This document shows positions 45,268-57,098 of a DNA stretch of 64,000 nucleotides, one piece after another. The stretch's first letter is position 1; each line of letters begins with the position of its first letter. Made by a program: the position numbers and the translations under genes. The notes beneath the pieces were generated by a model. It saw only the letters and a program-made list of their open reading frames with translations. It had not been told where the DNA came from and searched no databases. Source of the stretch: Strongyloides papillosus (lineage: Eukaryota; Nematoda; Chromadorea; Rhabditida; Strongyloididae); contig SRSI01000050.1 of NCBI GenBank assembly GCA_005656395.1, positions 372,001-436,000 of the forward strand, written 5' to 3'.

Positions 45268-48200
45268 ATGCTTCTAAAGTTATATTTGTTGGGCGCTGCT
45301 TTGGCTTTTATGCCACTCTCAACACAGCCTGATGAAGTTCATCGTATGGATCTGTTTCCCAATATACCTGAGGATGTCAATGGAACAACATTTCCGTTTG
45401 ATATAAAAGTAATAAATTCTTCGGACATAGTGCTTGTAAAATGTCCAAATGCTGGCTACCGTCATACTTCCACTAATGATAAATTTTCAAATAGTATGGA
45501 TATTTTAAGTTTAGAAAATATTAAAATTCAGTATGCAAAATTATTGTCTGTATGGTTTCCTTTACTAAGAAATGCATCTGGTTCAACTCATATCAATTGT
45601 GGGGAAGTTACTATCAAATCTAATGGAATTCCTCCAAAATCGTTAGATTGGACTTATAATGTTAATTGGAATAATTCTTTAACCGATATTGTCAGAGAAA
45701 CACTAACTTATGTAGACAGTACTGTCCCAAAAAGTTCTATAGATTGCATTAATGATGAGGATAGGACCGTAATTTTTACTAAAAATAAAGAAAATGATGT
45801 AGTATTAAAAGTTGATCCTAATATGGTCGAGAAACCTTATGTAAACCAATTGTTTTATTACTTTGTCAAACCTGATGAAATTGATAAGGAATTGTTTAAA
45901 AAACCCTGTGCAATATTGAAGGGATTTAGGAGCTGCCCATCATTTGCTTTACAAAAAGAAGGATTTAGTTCTCTTGTTATTAGCAACAGCAACATGACCA
46001 TTGTCGAAGTAAGTGGAAAAACTGAAAAAATTAATGTGATTCTAAAACAGAAAAATGATATAGAATATTATCGTGGTGAAAAAATATCTCTATCAAAAAT
46101 GAGATATAAAGAAGGAGGACATGAAGAAATTAAAAATTCAAATATAACGTTAACTTCAAAGTTTTCTATCGAGGGATATGATTTAGTAAAGCTAACTTAC
46201 ATCTGCCCGAATGGTGGAAATCCCACAATGATATCCCAAAAATATTATTTTGCCCCTACCTCCAAAGATCTTAAAATAAAAGAAGAAACTGTAACATACA
46301 CTAATAATGATACATCTACAAAGCCAAATTGCCCTCTTTTTTATTTGAATATTGGCTATCTCTACAAATTCAAGCATAATGAAACCGAAAAAGATTATAG
46401 TAATTTGGCTCCTATTGGTACTATAAAAGAAATTTCTAGTAAGACTGAATCACATATATTTTTTAAAGGAATAGAAGATCCCCACTTAACAATAAAATGT
46501 TTCTATAAGACTCCAGATGGCAATATTACAACCATCACAGAGTTTATTGATAAGGATATGGTTGCTGCGATTCAAGAAGAGGAAAGAAGACGAGTTTTGG
46601 AGGAAGAGAGACAAAGAAACCAAACTCAACAATCACAAATAGATGCATTTAGAAAAGATATTGAGAAAACGGAGGAGAAAGGTAAAAAAATTGAGGAAGA
46701 AAAGAAGAAGATTGAAGAAAAATTGCAGAAGAGCAACATGTCTTTGTTTCAAAAGCTGTCGGACAAAGTTGGAAAGGGTAACGCTATCTTTTTAGTTGCT
46801 GCACTCATCCTTTTTATCCTAATTATCTTGGCTGTTTTAATAGTATTTGTCTACAAAAAATGGTTGAGTCCATACCTTATAATGTTGAAACAAAAGAGAA
46901 AGTACCCGAATGTCTATGTCTTCTGGGATACTCTAACAAGCCAGCCATTTGACAATTATTGCAAGGCTATTAAAGAGAAAAAGTACTTGTCAAATAAGGT
47001 GTTAAATCAGATTGTTGTCAAAAAAATGGAAGGAGGTGAAGAAGTCGACGTTGGAGTTAGTCATCTTTTTGATCAGACATTAGTCAAGTGCTACAGAAGG
47101 TTTCCCAGAAAGATCAAAGCTCACTATATCTACACTGATATAGAAAAAAGAAAATATATACTTTCTGACGTATGTTTATAAATTTGAATACCATAATTCT
47201 ATCATTTTAGGGTCTAACAAAGGATACTCAATCTACTTTCTGGCAAATGGTTTATGAGGAGGATATTGGTACAATAGTCGCTATAATCTACGACACAAAA
47301 TCCTTAGATGTTGATGAATATCCAGATGATATCTATTGGAAATGGAAAACGAAGAAGCGCGTTTTTGGAAAAGTCATCGTTACTCGTTTGGAGGAGATCA
47401 AAGTAAATGCTCTTTTTGTCACAGGACAAAAGATATTGTTGGAAAAAGATGGAGGCGAAACAAAAAATTTGGAAATATATCATGTTTCTAATTGGAAAGA
47501 AAATGATATACCTCAGTCGGATCTCCAATTCGTCAACATGTATCAAGAGATTATTAAGGATTCGCAAAAAAAGAACATACTCATCCATTCACCAGAAGGA
47601 ACTGGAGCTCGTGTATACATGTTCACCTACTTCGCATGTATATACGATGCTTTGAAAACCGACAACGACACCGATTGCCCTTTGAAAATTATTAAGATGA
47701 TGCGCGAACAACGTTACGGAGGAAATATTGTTCCGTACGAGTTTGCATATGTCATTAAGGCACTCGTCACAAACTTCTTCAACAACAAGATTCTGGTGGA
47801 TTTCTCAAGTCGCCGTGCTGATTTCTACTCAAGCTACGATACCTACTTCTACGACTATCTAAGAAGACAAGCTAAGATGGATGAGAATGTAAAAAAGTTC
47901 TTGGATTTTGTCAATATTGTTGACGAAGGAAAGATATATGAGTATAAATCTGTCTTTGACACTCTTGGAAGAATGGATCCTGATATACTCCCTGAATACT
48001 CCAAAAGATTCCAGAATGCAGTCAAAAATCACAAGGAGGGTAAAGACAAGAAGAGATTCCGCTATAGTGATATTCCATGCATCGACGCAAACGGAATAAC
48101 TATTAATGGAAAACCCGAGGATGATAAAGAAAGTTTCATCCATGCCAACAAATTCGAATACAAGACCGTCAACGGCACAAGAAAATTGATCTTATGCCAG

Positions 48201-48960
48201 GTAGGATTTTAACATTAATATCATTAATACTTACTTTTTTTAGGCACCAACTGAGGATACACGTGACGATATGCTTGACATGATTCTAAGATACAAAGTA
48301 TCTCTCATTGTCATCTTAGTCAAGCCTGAAGAAGCTATTGGCCCTCAAAAGAAATGGGTCCCTTACTATCCTACAGAACACTACGAGCTCGATACTCCGA
48401 ATTTCACTCTTCTAAGAATAATGTTAAATAAACTGGATGAAAATTTTATCGTTCAATCAAGATATCAAGTTAGAAGTAAAAAAACTAATGAAGCAGTAGC
48501 CTTCGACGTTCTTCACTACCAAGGATGGCCTGATACTAGTAAGTTTAAATAATGAACAATATTTTTATTAATTATTCTTCTTTTAGGTATCCCATCCGAA
48601 CACAAGAGTGTTTACGGGCTATACAAGAAAATCGTCAGTCTTCGTACTGATGATTATGTAGTTATACATTGTAGTGCAGGGATTGGAAGAACTGGAACCC
48701 TAGCACTAATAATGTACCTGATTGATACTATCAACTATTTCCCGACCTTCGATCCAATTACAAGATTGAAGTGTCTAAGGGAACATAGGTATCTAGCTGT
48801 TCAGAAACACAACCAATTCGTCTTTGCTCTTCTGGTTGTCTTTGAGCACTACAAGAAAGAAATTGATGAGATGGACGCAGAAGCCTATGAAAAATTTATG
48901 ACAATGGCTGAAAAACTCTTCAATAAAGAGAAAAAACGTCAAGACAAAACAAAAGAATAA
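45268..48960 (+). CDS. Receptor-type protein tyrosine phosphatase with two catalytic domains, proximal one dead
   Basis: Exons 45268-47169, 47211-48200, 48244-48538 and 48587-48960 give 1186 residues. Order: signal peptide (MLLKLYLLGAALAFMPLST); ectodomain shared with the GPI-type paralogue (to about 430); charged coiled coil (RRRVLEEERQRNQTQQ...EEEKKKIEEKL, about 435-490); membrane segment about 507-532; phosphatase domain 1; phosphatase domain 2. Domain 1 has HSPEGTGAR where HCxxGxxR is expected (Ser761 replaces the catalytic Cys) and WKE in place of WPD, so it should be inactive. Domain 2 has the full set: WPD 1059-1061 and HCSAGIGRTG with Cys1091. In vertebrate receptor phosphatases the proximal domain is normally the active one. 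Ligand and substrate are unknown. Confidence 0.9.
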
Positions 48961-50222
48961 ATTGTGTGATATCCACATTGTAATTATTAATAAATTGCTT
49001 ATATTAGACATTGCATATAAGTTAGTTTATAAATAAATAAATTATTAGTTAAAGTTCATTTTTATTATTTTTTAATGTATTGAGATCTTTCTTGAATATT
49101 TTCCTGGGACAAAGTTTTACCATTTTTACTAGAATTGCTGTGAATATCGTTACATGAACTTATCGAAGGACAGTAGTATCTAATGAAGGTTATAATTAAT
49201 ATCCATATTGAATAGTACCTAATTTCCAGAAGGAAACATATTTCTTCAATCGTGTCATTCATTATTTTTATTCAAATTAAACAATATTAGCATATAAATT
49301 ACAAATTATATGCAAAATTTGTTAAATTACTTTCTTTACAGAAAATACCACTACAATTTGGTCCAGAACTTGAGTTGTTTCTAACTAATGTTGATAAATG
49401 TTATGTCTTATCCCTACTCTGGTACTGGATCTTTATAATGCTATATAAACTACCACATTTTGCCATTTTTAAAAATAACTTGGCTAATTATGGTCACAAT
49501 TGTTTGAGACTTATCTTACCCTTTACTTAAAAAACACATCTATCTTTTTATTCATAAAAATTCGTCATGTTTAAAAAGTGTTATGATAAAAACAAAATTA
49601 ATTTCCCTATTTTTTTATTATAGATAAAGCAATTAATACTTTATTATTGTTTTCGTTATTCCATCAACATACATTACATCTTTTACAATATCAATATGAT
49701 ATGTTTTCATTAATTTAAACATTTAACTCTTATTCTATTTTTAAACTGTACATGTATTTTAAAACCAAAAATTAATACTTTTTCAATAAAAGCTATTGTT
49801 ATGTTAAAATAGTACAAAAATTTAATTGCGTAGGAGAATTTGATACTCTATACCATAAACAAATGAAATTTTGAAAAATTCAAATGAAGTTGACAAAATT
49901 TTATACATCTAAAATGTTTATATACATTGTATTTGTTTATTAAATAATCTATAATTATATTATTTTATATAAAGAATCAACAATTTAAAAATAATTAATT
50001 AATTGCTCGTTAAATTATCTATGAACTTTCCTTTTTGTGTTTTCTTATTCTTGTCATCACTAAAATCATTTTGTAATGAAATGCAAACGTTTATAACTAT
50101 ATGAAAGATTTAACTAATAGAGATATGAATGTTATAAGTTTATGCCAATATAGTTAAATAGTCATCTACAGTAAACTTAGAAGTATCTTTTTTATATTAG
50201 AAAAGTTTGGCATAATAAAATA
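48961..50222. other. Intergenic region between convergent genes
   Basis: AT-rich. Apart from the small candidate gene at 49065-49262 no feature was seen. Confidence 0.4.
49065..49262 (-). CDS. Possible small two-exon gene (52 or 65 residues)
   Basis: ATG at 49262; exon 1 to 49219, intron 49218-49180 (39 nt, GTACTA...CATTAG), exon 2 49179-49065. Splicing gives 52 residues (MNDTIEEICFLLEIRYYCPS and 32 more); the intron is a multiple of three without a stop, so retention gives 65. No signal peptide in the spliced form. I do not recognise it. Clean splice signals and mixed amino acid composition favour a gene, while its size and AT-rich setting leave chance possible. Confidence 0.3.
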   Translation of the reverse strand: MNDTIEEICFLLEIRYYSIWILIITFIRYYCPSISSCNDIHSNSSKNGKTLSQENIQERSQYIKK

Positions 50223-51666
50223 TTAGTAAGGTGGCATTTGCATATTGTATGGAGAATTAAACATAGAATTTAACATAAAACCTGCTGTTGGAGTTGGATT
50301 CCAGTATGGGTATGCTGGCCATGGGGGTGGATTGAAACCTATCATAACTGGAGATTGTTGATTATTGCTTCCATTATTAGTTAACGCACTAAAAGTATTT
50401 TGAGGCAACTTCGTAAGAGGTGGTGAACGGGATAAGGCTCTTTTTCTACCAGTACTTTTTTTTCTATCCAAACCATTCCCTTCTCTAAATCCTTTTGCAA
50501 ATGGATTATATTGTACCTTCAAATTAATTATAGCCTGATTCTGATAAGCAGTTACAGCAACAAATTGCATAATCTCCGAACAATGTTGATGAACTATTAC
50601 ACTTCTATTATTCACAAAATGAAAAATAATTAATTTTGGTTGATATTTATTCATCGAGTTAAGAATTATCTAAAAACAGAGTAATTAAAAACTTTGCCAA
50701 AGGTTATCTAATTATTGTAAATTAAAACTTCTCTATATACAAACCGGAAATATTTTGATTGACAAAGACAGGTTAATTAGTTTGAAGATTACATAATATT
50801 ACAACTTAATTAACCTATTTGAGATAACAAAATATAATCAGATTATAGGTAGAAAGGTATAGCCGTATGTGTATAGTGAATTTAGAACTTACATGAGATT
50901 GATTTCCATTAACATTGTTGGTTAGCTTAACTCGATCGAAGCATACGCTGTTTCCCATTAATCTTTTACCCTTTTGGAGGAGGCCATCCTGGTGATATGC
51001 AATGTTTTGACTGTCCTTTGTAGATTCGGCTCTCCCTGAATATTGCCATTTAGAATTCGTGTATTTATAACGAGAATCATCTACTCTATCTATTTTAAAT
51101 ACTATCATATATTCTCCATTTGGATCGAGACCTGTAATCGTATATTCAGGTTTTGGAAACATTTTTCTCCCTGATTTTGTTACTATCATCTCCGTTGTAT
51201 GAGCATGAAATTTCTTCCACAACCATTCGTTGGTAATTGATACTGATATATTAGGGTCTATCATAACTTCTGAGAATTGATTCGAAGGCATCTGTGAAGA
51301 GGGTTGAGGATTTGATAAATTTTCATTGCAAATAGGATAATTTTGAATAGGTGGATTTATCAACATTTGGTGTTCTGGTTTACAATCTGGAGATGATGCT
51401 GCCTCAGAGGCTGTAGTATCAGGAGATAATGTCGTATTCGAGGTAGATGAAGTTTCATCTGCATTAGTATCAGAGTAGTTACAATCATTTTTATTAGAAT
51501 TAACTAAATATCTCCCATCAGAAGGCACTTGTTGTTGTGTAATAGCATCAATACTATAATTCAATGGAGGTACAGGTAGAAAATTTTGTGTCATCTGATT
51601 GTAATGACTCAAATAATTTTGGTTAAAATTAAAAAAAGTATTTTGGTCCTGATCTAAATTTAACAT
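50223..51666 (-). CDS. T-box transcription factor
   Basis: Exons 51666-50893 and 50669-50223 (223-nt intron, long for this window) give 406 residues. Residues 1-138 are Gln/Asn/Ser/Pro-rich. The T-box DNA-binding domain is about 140-325: ITNEWLWKKFHAHTTEMIVT, KSGRKMFPKPEY, GLDPNGEYMIVFKID, NSVCFDRVKLTNN, then IILNSMNKYQPK across the splice, FVAVTAYQNQ and NPFAKGFREG. It is followed by a basic patch (RKKSTGRKRALSRSPP) and a Pro/Asn/Tyr-rich tail. A nuclear developmental regulator. The subfamily is not resolvable; several nematode T-box genes are fast-evolving. Confidence 0.92.
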
Positions 51667-54422
51667 AGTAAAAATAGCATATGAATTTAATAAGTTTAGA
51701 ATGTTACTTATATAACAGTGAACTATTTTTAATCACGCCTACTTGAAGAAAACGGCATCTGCACTCTCATGCTTCAAGGATAGTATATAGGTGTTATTGT
51801 AAAAGGTGGAGTAAATGTTAAATATTCGGAAAGCTGAAGGGTAGATGTTAATCAAGTGTTTCCAATGTGAGATACTGTAAAAAAAAGGATGAAAATAATG
51901 AACCTTAAATACAAAAATAACAGTTGGATGTGGCTTAAAGAATTTTTTACATGTGTTAAAAATTTATGAACTCCAACTACTCTGGAGGATCGGAAAATGA
52001 ACAAAATATACCTTCACTAAGAAAGCAACAAAAACTTTCTCTCAATTACGTTTGATTGTAAACCTTGTAAAAAAGAAAATTTATAACTTCTTATCTTGCC
52101 TTTTGTATCTTTATATCTCAATTGAAGTAATTTTCAATCAATTTTACTATCAAAAATTATGATGAGTAAATTTAAATTACAACATCATTTTACAGCTGTC
52201 CAATTACTTAATCAACTTTACTGGAAATGTAAATACCCTAAAGAAGGTACATATTGTGAAAGGAAGTGCCAAAATTAGTGTATACAACCACTACATCATG
52301 TTTACAAGCCAAATTAATGACAATACACTTGACATCACCTTAAGGAATCTTAATAATAAAAGCTCTATGTCAAATTGTAGGAAATATTATTTATTTTTTA
52401 AACAATGAAAAATAATTTTAAATAATGTTTAGCAGGAATAATTATTTGTGTCAAAACCTTTTTTTTAACATAAACTCTTTTTTGAATATAAACATCTCCT
52501 AAATCACAGTCTGTCGTTGATGTCGGCATGTTGGTCAATATAAAAATCAAATCTGTTCCCAAAGTAAGTTGTGATTTCGTAACCTTAAAAAATCCTGTTG
52601 GCGGCAGCTTTAAGGCTCCTCATTACATCCAAAATCGGTGGCTAAAAATGTAACTTTACGGCCAAAACATTAAAATAATTTTAATTATTTTACAATCTCC
52701 TGTAACTATTTACCTTACTTGAGTGCTAATTGTTCTTGCTGCAACAATGATACAAATCTAGGCATAACAAAGAGTTAATAGTCTTTTTAAGTTTTTTTAA
52801 TCATTATAATCAGATAACCATTGTTTACTAATTAATTTGTTGTATGAATATTAAATTGAAGGTCAGATAAATGAAATTTACGTAATATCCTGATCAAGTT
52901 ATCATGACTCAATACTTTTTACAGAAGGAGATATTGTAGGTGAAATGTAACATCATTTTGATTTTACCGAAACATGTCATTTGTGTTTGAGTTGATTTCC
53001 GTCTCATCAATGTTTGTTTTGATTACCGAAACTCCTTGAAGGTGATGAAGCGTGTTTATTTTGAGAACTAGAAGCAAACTTTTTTTAAACATCTGTATTT
53101 TATAACATCTGTTTATAACTAAAAATTTAGTTTATCACCAAAGGCCAATCTGATTAAAAAATATTGAAATGTTAAGATATAATCTTCTATGTGAAAGAAA
53201 AAAAGCAAAATTATGTGCCAATTTTGACAAATAAATGACATTTTGTTTTAGCTTTGCCGATTGTATAGTGATAATAGATGAAGTTAAGTGCAAAAGCCAT
53301 AGGGTCATTAACAAAAAATCAGCTGTATTTGGATAATTTGTCATTTTGTAGGATAATGACATATTATATTTGTAATTACTTGATAAAGTATATGTAATGA
53401 GTAATTAATCACAGAAAAATGATAATCTTAGATAAATACTAACAACTATTTCATGATAAAAGTTCATTATTTCACAACAAAGCTACATTTTTAATTTCTT
53501 TATTTCTAAGTTAGTATATTCTTTTAACACAAAATTTCAGTAAGCCAACTATTTTATAACTTGGTTCACTGTGTTAATACTTTGACACAAATATAATTTG
53601 TCTTGTATATGATAAGAAGTATGACGAAATATTGAATTATTTAATCGTATGAGAAAAAAGATTTTTTTGACGGCTCTAACAATCACGTTATATCATTTTA
53701 AAATACATTGTACTTTATACTTGCGCAAGAAGCCTTTCATAAGTCTTGTCATTAAATAAATATTTCGAAATTTGTTTTATCCTCATCTGAGTAAATATAA
53801 GCTTATTCAATGTAAAACAACACCAATAATTATTTTATTTTATTAAATGACTTTCGGAACTAACGTCATTATAATTTTTTCATTTTTAAAAAATGTAAAA
53901 TATATAAACTAAATTTTGATGGTTCGCTAAAATGTTTTAATTTTTGATGATTGCATATAAATGTTCTGAGAAATATTTTAATTTTTATTATCATATCATC
54001 AATCAAACTTTTTAATAGCTTTTCTTTTATAAATATGTAAAATTTTACTATGTTGTCTATTATTTGTTTTCCATTTACTAAAGTTTATCCGACCATTTTG
54101 TGCTTTTATAGAAAATATTTTTTCCTAACAAAGATATCAGATTTCAGTTATCTTATACATTTTCTTTTCCTTATATAATTATTTCTATTAAACCACTATT
54201 TGATGTATATAAGTTTTAAATAAAATTCATCATTTTTAAATCATTATTTTTCATGCTTCAACAAATTGTACACTTTATTTTATTTCGCAATTTAACTATA
54301 TATTAATTAATCAATTTCTTTCAATATACTGAGTATTTTATTATATATATAATTATATATCTACTACCTATCTTGTGTTAATTATTTATCACTAACTTTT
54401 AGAATGTCGTTTTAGAGTTGCC
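51667..54422. promoter_or_regulatory. Large upstream region of the T-box gene, presumptive regulatory DNA
   Basis: 2.75 kb, the longest unbroken gene-free gap in the unique part of the window, shared with the divergent four-pass protein gene. A patch at about 52500-52680 (GTTGATGTCGGCATGTTGG, TTGGCGGCAGCTTTAAGG) is noticeably richer in G+C than its surroundings. No open frame explains it; an enhancer or unseen exon is possible. Confidence 0.35.
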
Positions 54423-55324
54423 ATGGGAAAGTATAATGGTTATTCAAGACCTTACGGTTACCAACCTGCTCCAACAGCAGCGCCATCATTATCTGTCACT
54501 ATTAATCAAAATAATGCTTCAACTACCGAGGCACCACCATATCAAAAATCTCCCATATCACCTCCAATTCCTACACCTCCAAAAACTCCCAGACCAAATG
54601 TTCCACCTCCTGTAGCTCCAAGTGCACCACCAGATTACGATCCTGATGGCTACCAATCATACTCAAATCCAATGTGGCTAGATAGATTCGTAAGGAGAGA
54701 AAATAGAGGAATGTTTAGATTATGCCTATTCGAAGCAATGTTAGCATGTATGATTTTAATTATTTTATAATTAAAGTAATCATTTTTTCAGTAGTAATAT
54801 TCGGTGGAGGAATTTGGTGTGCCAGAGATACTCCAGACTACTGTCCATATTACTCACCAATCTGGACCAGTATTTTTTATATCATCAACGCAATAGTTGG
54901 AAGTATAGCAGCAAAAAGGGGATCACTTAAATTATATATGAGTCACTTAACATTATCAATGATAGCATTAGCCATGTGTATTGTTTCAGGGATTATATCT
55001 GCAAAAAATTGGGTAGCTGTAGGTACATACACACATCCAAAACTATCGAGAAATCATGCATTTTGTCTAATTGGACAACATGACGCTTCCAGAATTAGCT
55101 ATATTTTTAGTCATATGGATAGATACGACTTCTCTGGTTGTTTATTTTCACTTAAAGTTGGTATAGCTGTTAATAGTATACAATTTGTTGTTGCTGCAAT
55201 TGAAGGTAAATTATTTTATTGTCATATCATATTATCTTATCAATAATTTATTATTATAGCATTTTTAAATTTACTATCTGTCTTGTTATGTATGAAACGT
55301 ACATGCTCTTCACCAAAATATTGA
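54423..55324 (+). CDS. Four-pass membrane protein with proline-rich N-terminus
   Basis: Exons 54423-54747, 54792-55205 and 55260-55324 give 267 residues. Residues 1-85 are cytosolic and rich in Pro/Ser/Tyr (PPIPTPPKTPRP, PPPVAPSAPPDYDPDGY) with possible WW/SH3-binding PPxY-like motifs. Four hydrophobic segments follow: LCLFEAMLALVIFGGGIW, PIWTSIFYIINAIVGSIA, LTLSMIALAMCIVSGII, and VGIAVNSIQFVVAAIEAF with LNLLSVLLCM. A loop with paired cysteines (IWCARDTPDYCPYY) lies between the first two. The tetraspan layout is like MARVEL/MS4A proteins, but no specific family can be claimed. Both introns restore frame with standard signals. Confidence 0.8.
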
Positions 55325-55423
55325 TCTTCATATATGTATACAAAAAAAAGGAATCGAAATGTATAAAAGATTATAATAATAAATTGAAATATATTATGTT
55401 TAAAAAAAATAAAAAAATATACT

Positions 55424-56823
55424 TTAAAATTCATCAAAAGCATCTTTGTTATCACTGTCAGTGGCAACCTCCTCATAATCTCTCTCAAGGGCAGCTAAAT
55501 CATCTCTAGCCTCAGTGAATTCACCTTCCTCCATCCCTTCACCCACGTACCAATGAACGAATGCACGTTTACTATAGAGAAGATCAAATTTACTATTTAA
55601 ACGTTTCCAGGCTCCAGCAATTGCTGTTGTATTACTTAACATGCATACTGCTCTATTAACCTTAGCTAAATCTCCATTAGGAATAGCTTTTGGTGGTTCA
55701 TAATTAATTCCAACCTTAAAGCCTGTCGGGCACCAATCAACAAAATTAATTCCACGTTTCGTTTTTATAGCTGAGATAGCTGCATTGACGTCTTTCGGTA
55801 CAACATCACCTCTGTACAATAAACAAACAGCCATATACTTACCACTTGATACATCACATTTTACTAACTGATTACCTTCTCTGAAACATTCATCAGTAAT
55901 CTGGGCCACAGACAATGATTCATGATATGCCTTGTCAGCACTTATGACAGGAGAGTAAGTAGCTAAAGGAAAATGAATTCTTGGATAGGGAACTAAATTT
56001 GTTTGGAATTCCGTCAAATCAACATTAAGTGCCCCATCAAATCTCAAGGAAGCCGTAATTGATGAAACTATTTGCGCAATAAGGCGGTTTAAGTTACTAT
56101 AACTTGGTCGTTCAATGCCAAGATTTTTATGACAGATATCGTAAATAGCTTCATTATCAACCATAAAAGAGCAGTCAGAGTGTTCTAATGTTGTATGAGT
56201 GGTTAAAATTGAATTATATGGTTCAACGACGGCAGTTGAAACCATTGGTGCAGGGTAAATTGAAAATTCTAGTTTTGATTTCTTACCGAATTCCAAACTT
56301 AAACGTTCCATGAGGAGGGAAGTGAATCCTGATCCTGTACCACCACCGAATGAGTGGAAAACAAGGAATCCCTGAAGACCAATACAATTTTCTGCTTGTT
56401 TTCGGATTTTGTCAGAAACCGCCTCAATAAGTTCTTTTCCAACAGTATAATGTCCACGGGCATAGTTATTTGCTGCATCCTCCTTTCCAGCAATTAACTG
56501 TTCTGGATGGAATAATTGATGATACTCACCAGTTCTAATTTCATCAATTACAGAAGGCTCCAAATCTATATAAATAGCTCTAGGAACAAATTTTCCATGA
56601 CTTGATTCAGAAAAAAAATTACTAAAAGAAAAACTTTTTTGTGATTGTTTTACCTCCTCACTCATGAAACCATCTTTACCAATACCGTGTTCCAAACAAT
56701 ATAGTTCCCAACATGAATTTCCTATTTGAGATCCAGCTTGGCCTATATGTATTGAAATAACTTCACGCTAAAAAAAGGGTATAACTATAAAAATTACCAA
56801 AAACTTACTCCGTCAGAAGGCAT
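55424..56823 (-). CDS. Divergent alpha-tubulin
   Basis: Exons 56823-56809 (MPSDG) and 56767-55424 (41-nt intron) give 452 residues. The GTP-binding signature [12 protein letters not shown], the alpha-specific catalytic loop [19 protein letters not shown] and [15 protein letters not shown] are intact, so it should polymerise. Odd points: the N-terminus is MPSDGREVIS in place of MREC/MREV; the K40 acetylation position is Val44 with Lys one residue later, in a loop rich in Ser/Phe ([11 protein letters not shown]); and the tail ends [11 protein letters not shown] with Phe in place of the terminal Tyr. Suggests a specialised (ciliary, sperm or touch-neuron) isotype; inference. Confidence 0.93.
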
Positions 56824-57098
56824 TGTTTAAATGGTTGAATATTCAAAAGTATAACAATATTTCAACATTTCTTCAAGGTCAAAAATATAGGTAGAAAAAG
56901 AAACAATATATCAGAAACCTCCATCATATACGTGAATCATGATGTATAACTATCATACACTAAACAAAAAAAATGTCATCAAATTAAGATTACAATATTG
57001 ATATACAATGAGATGTTATCAAAAATCATTCTTTATACAGGAAAAAAATACGTAAAATGATAAAGAGTGTAAATAGATAAAAATAAATAACAATAAAG

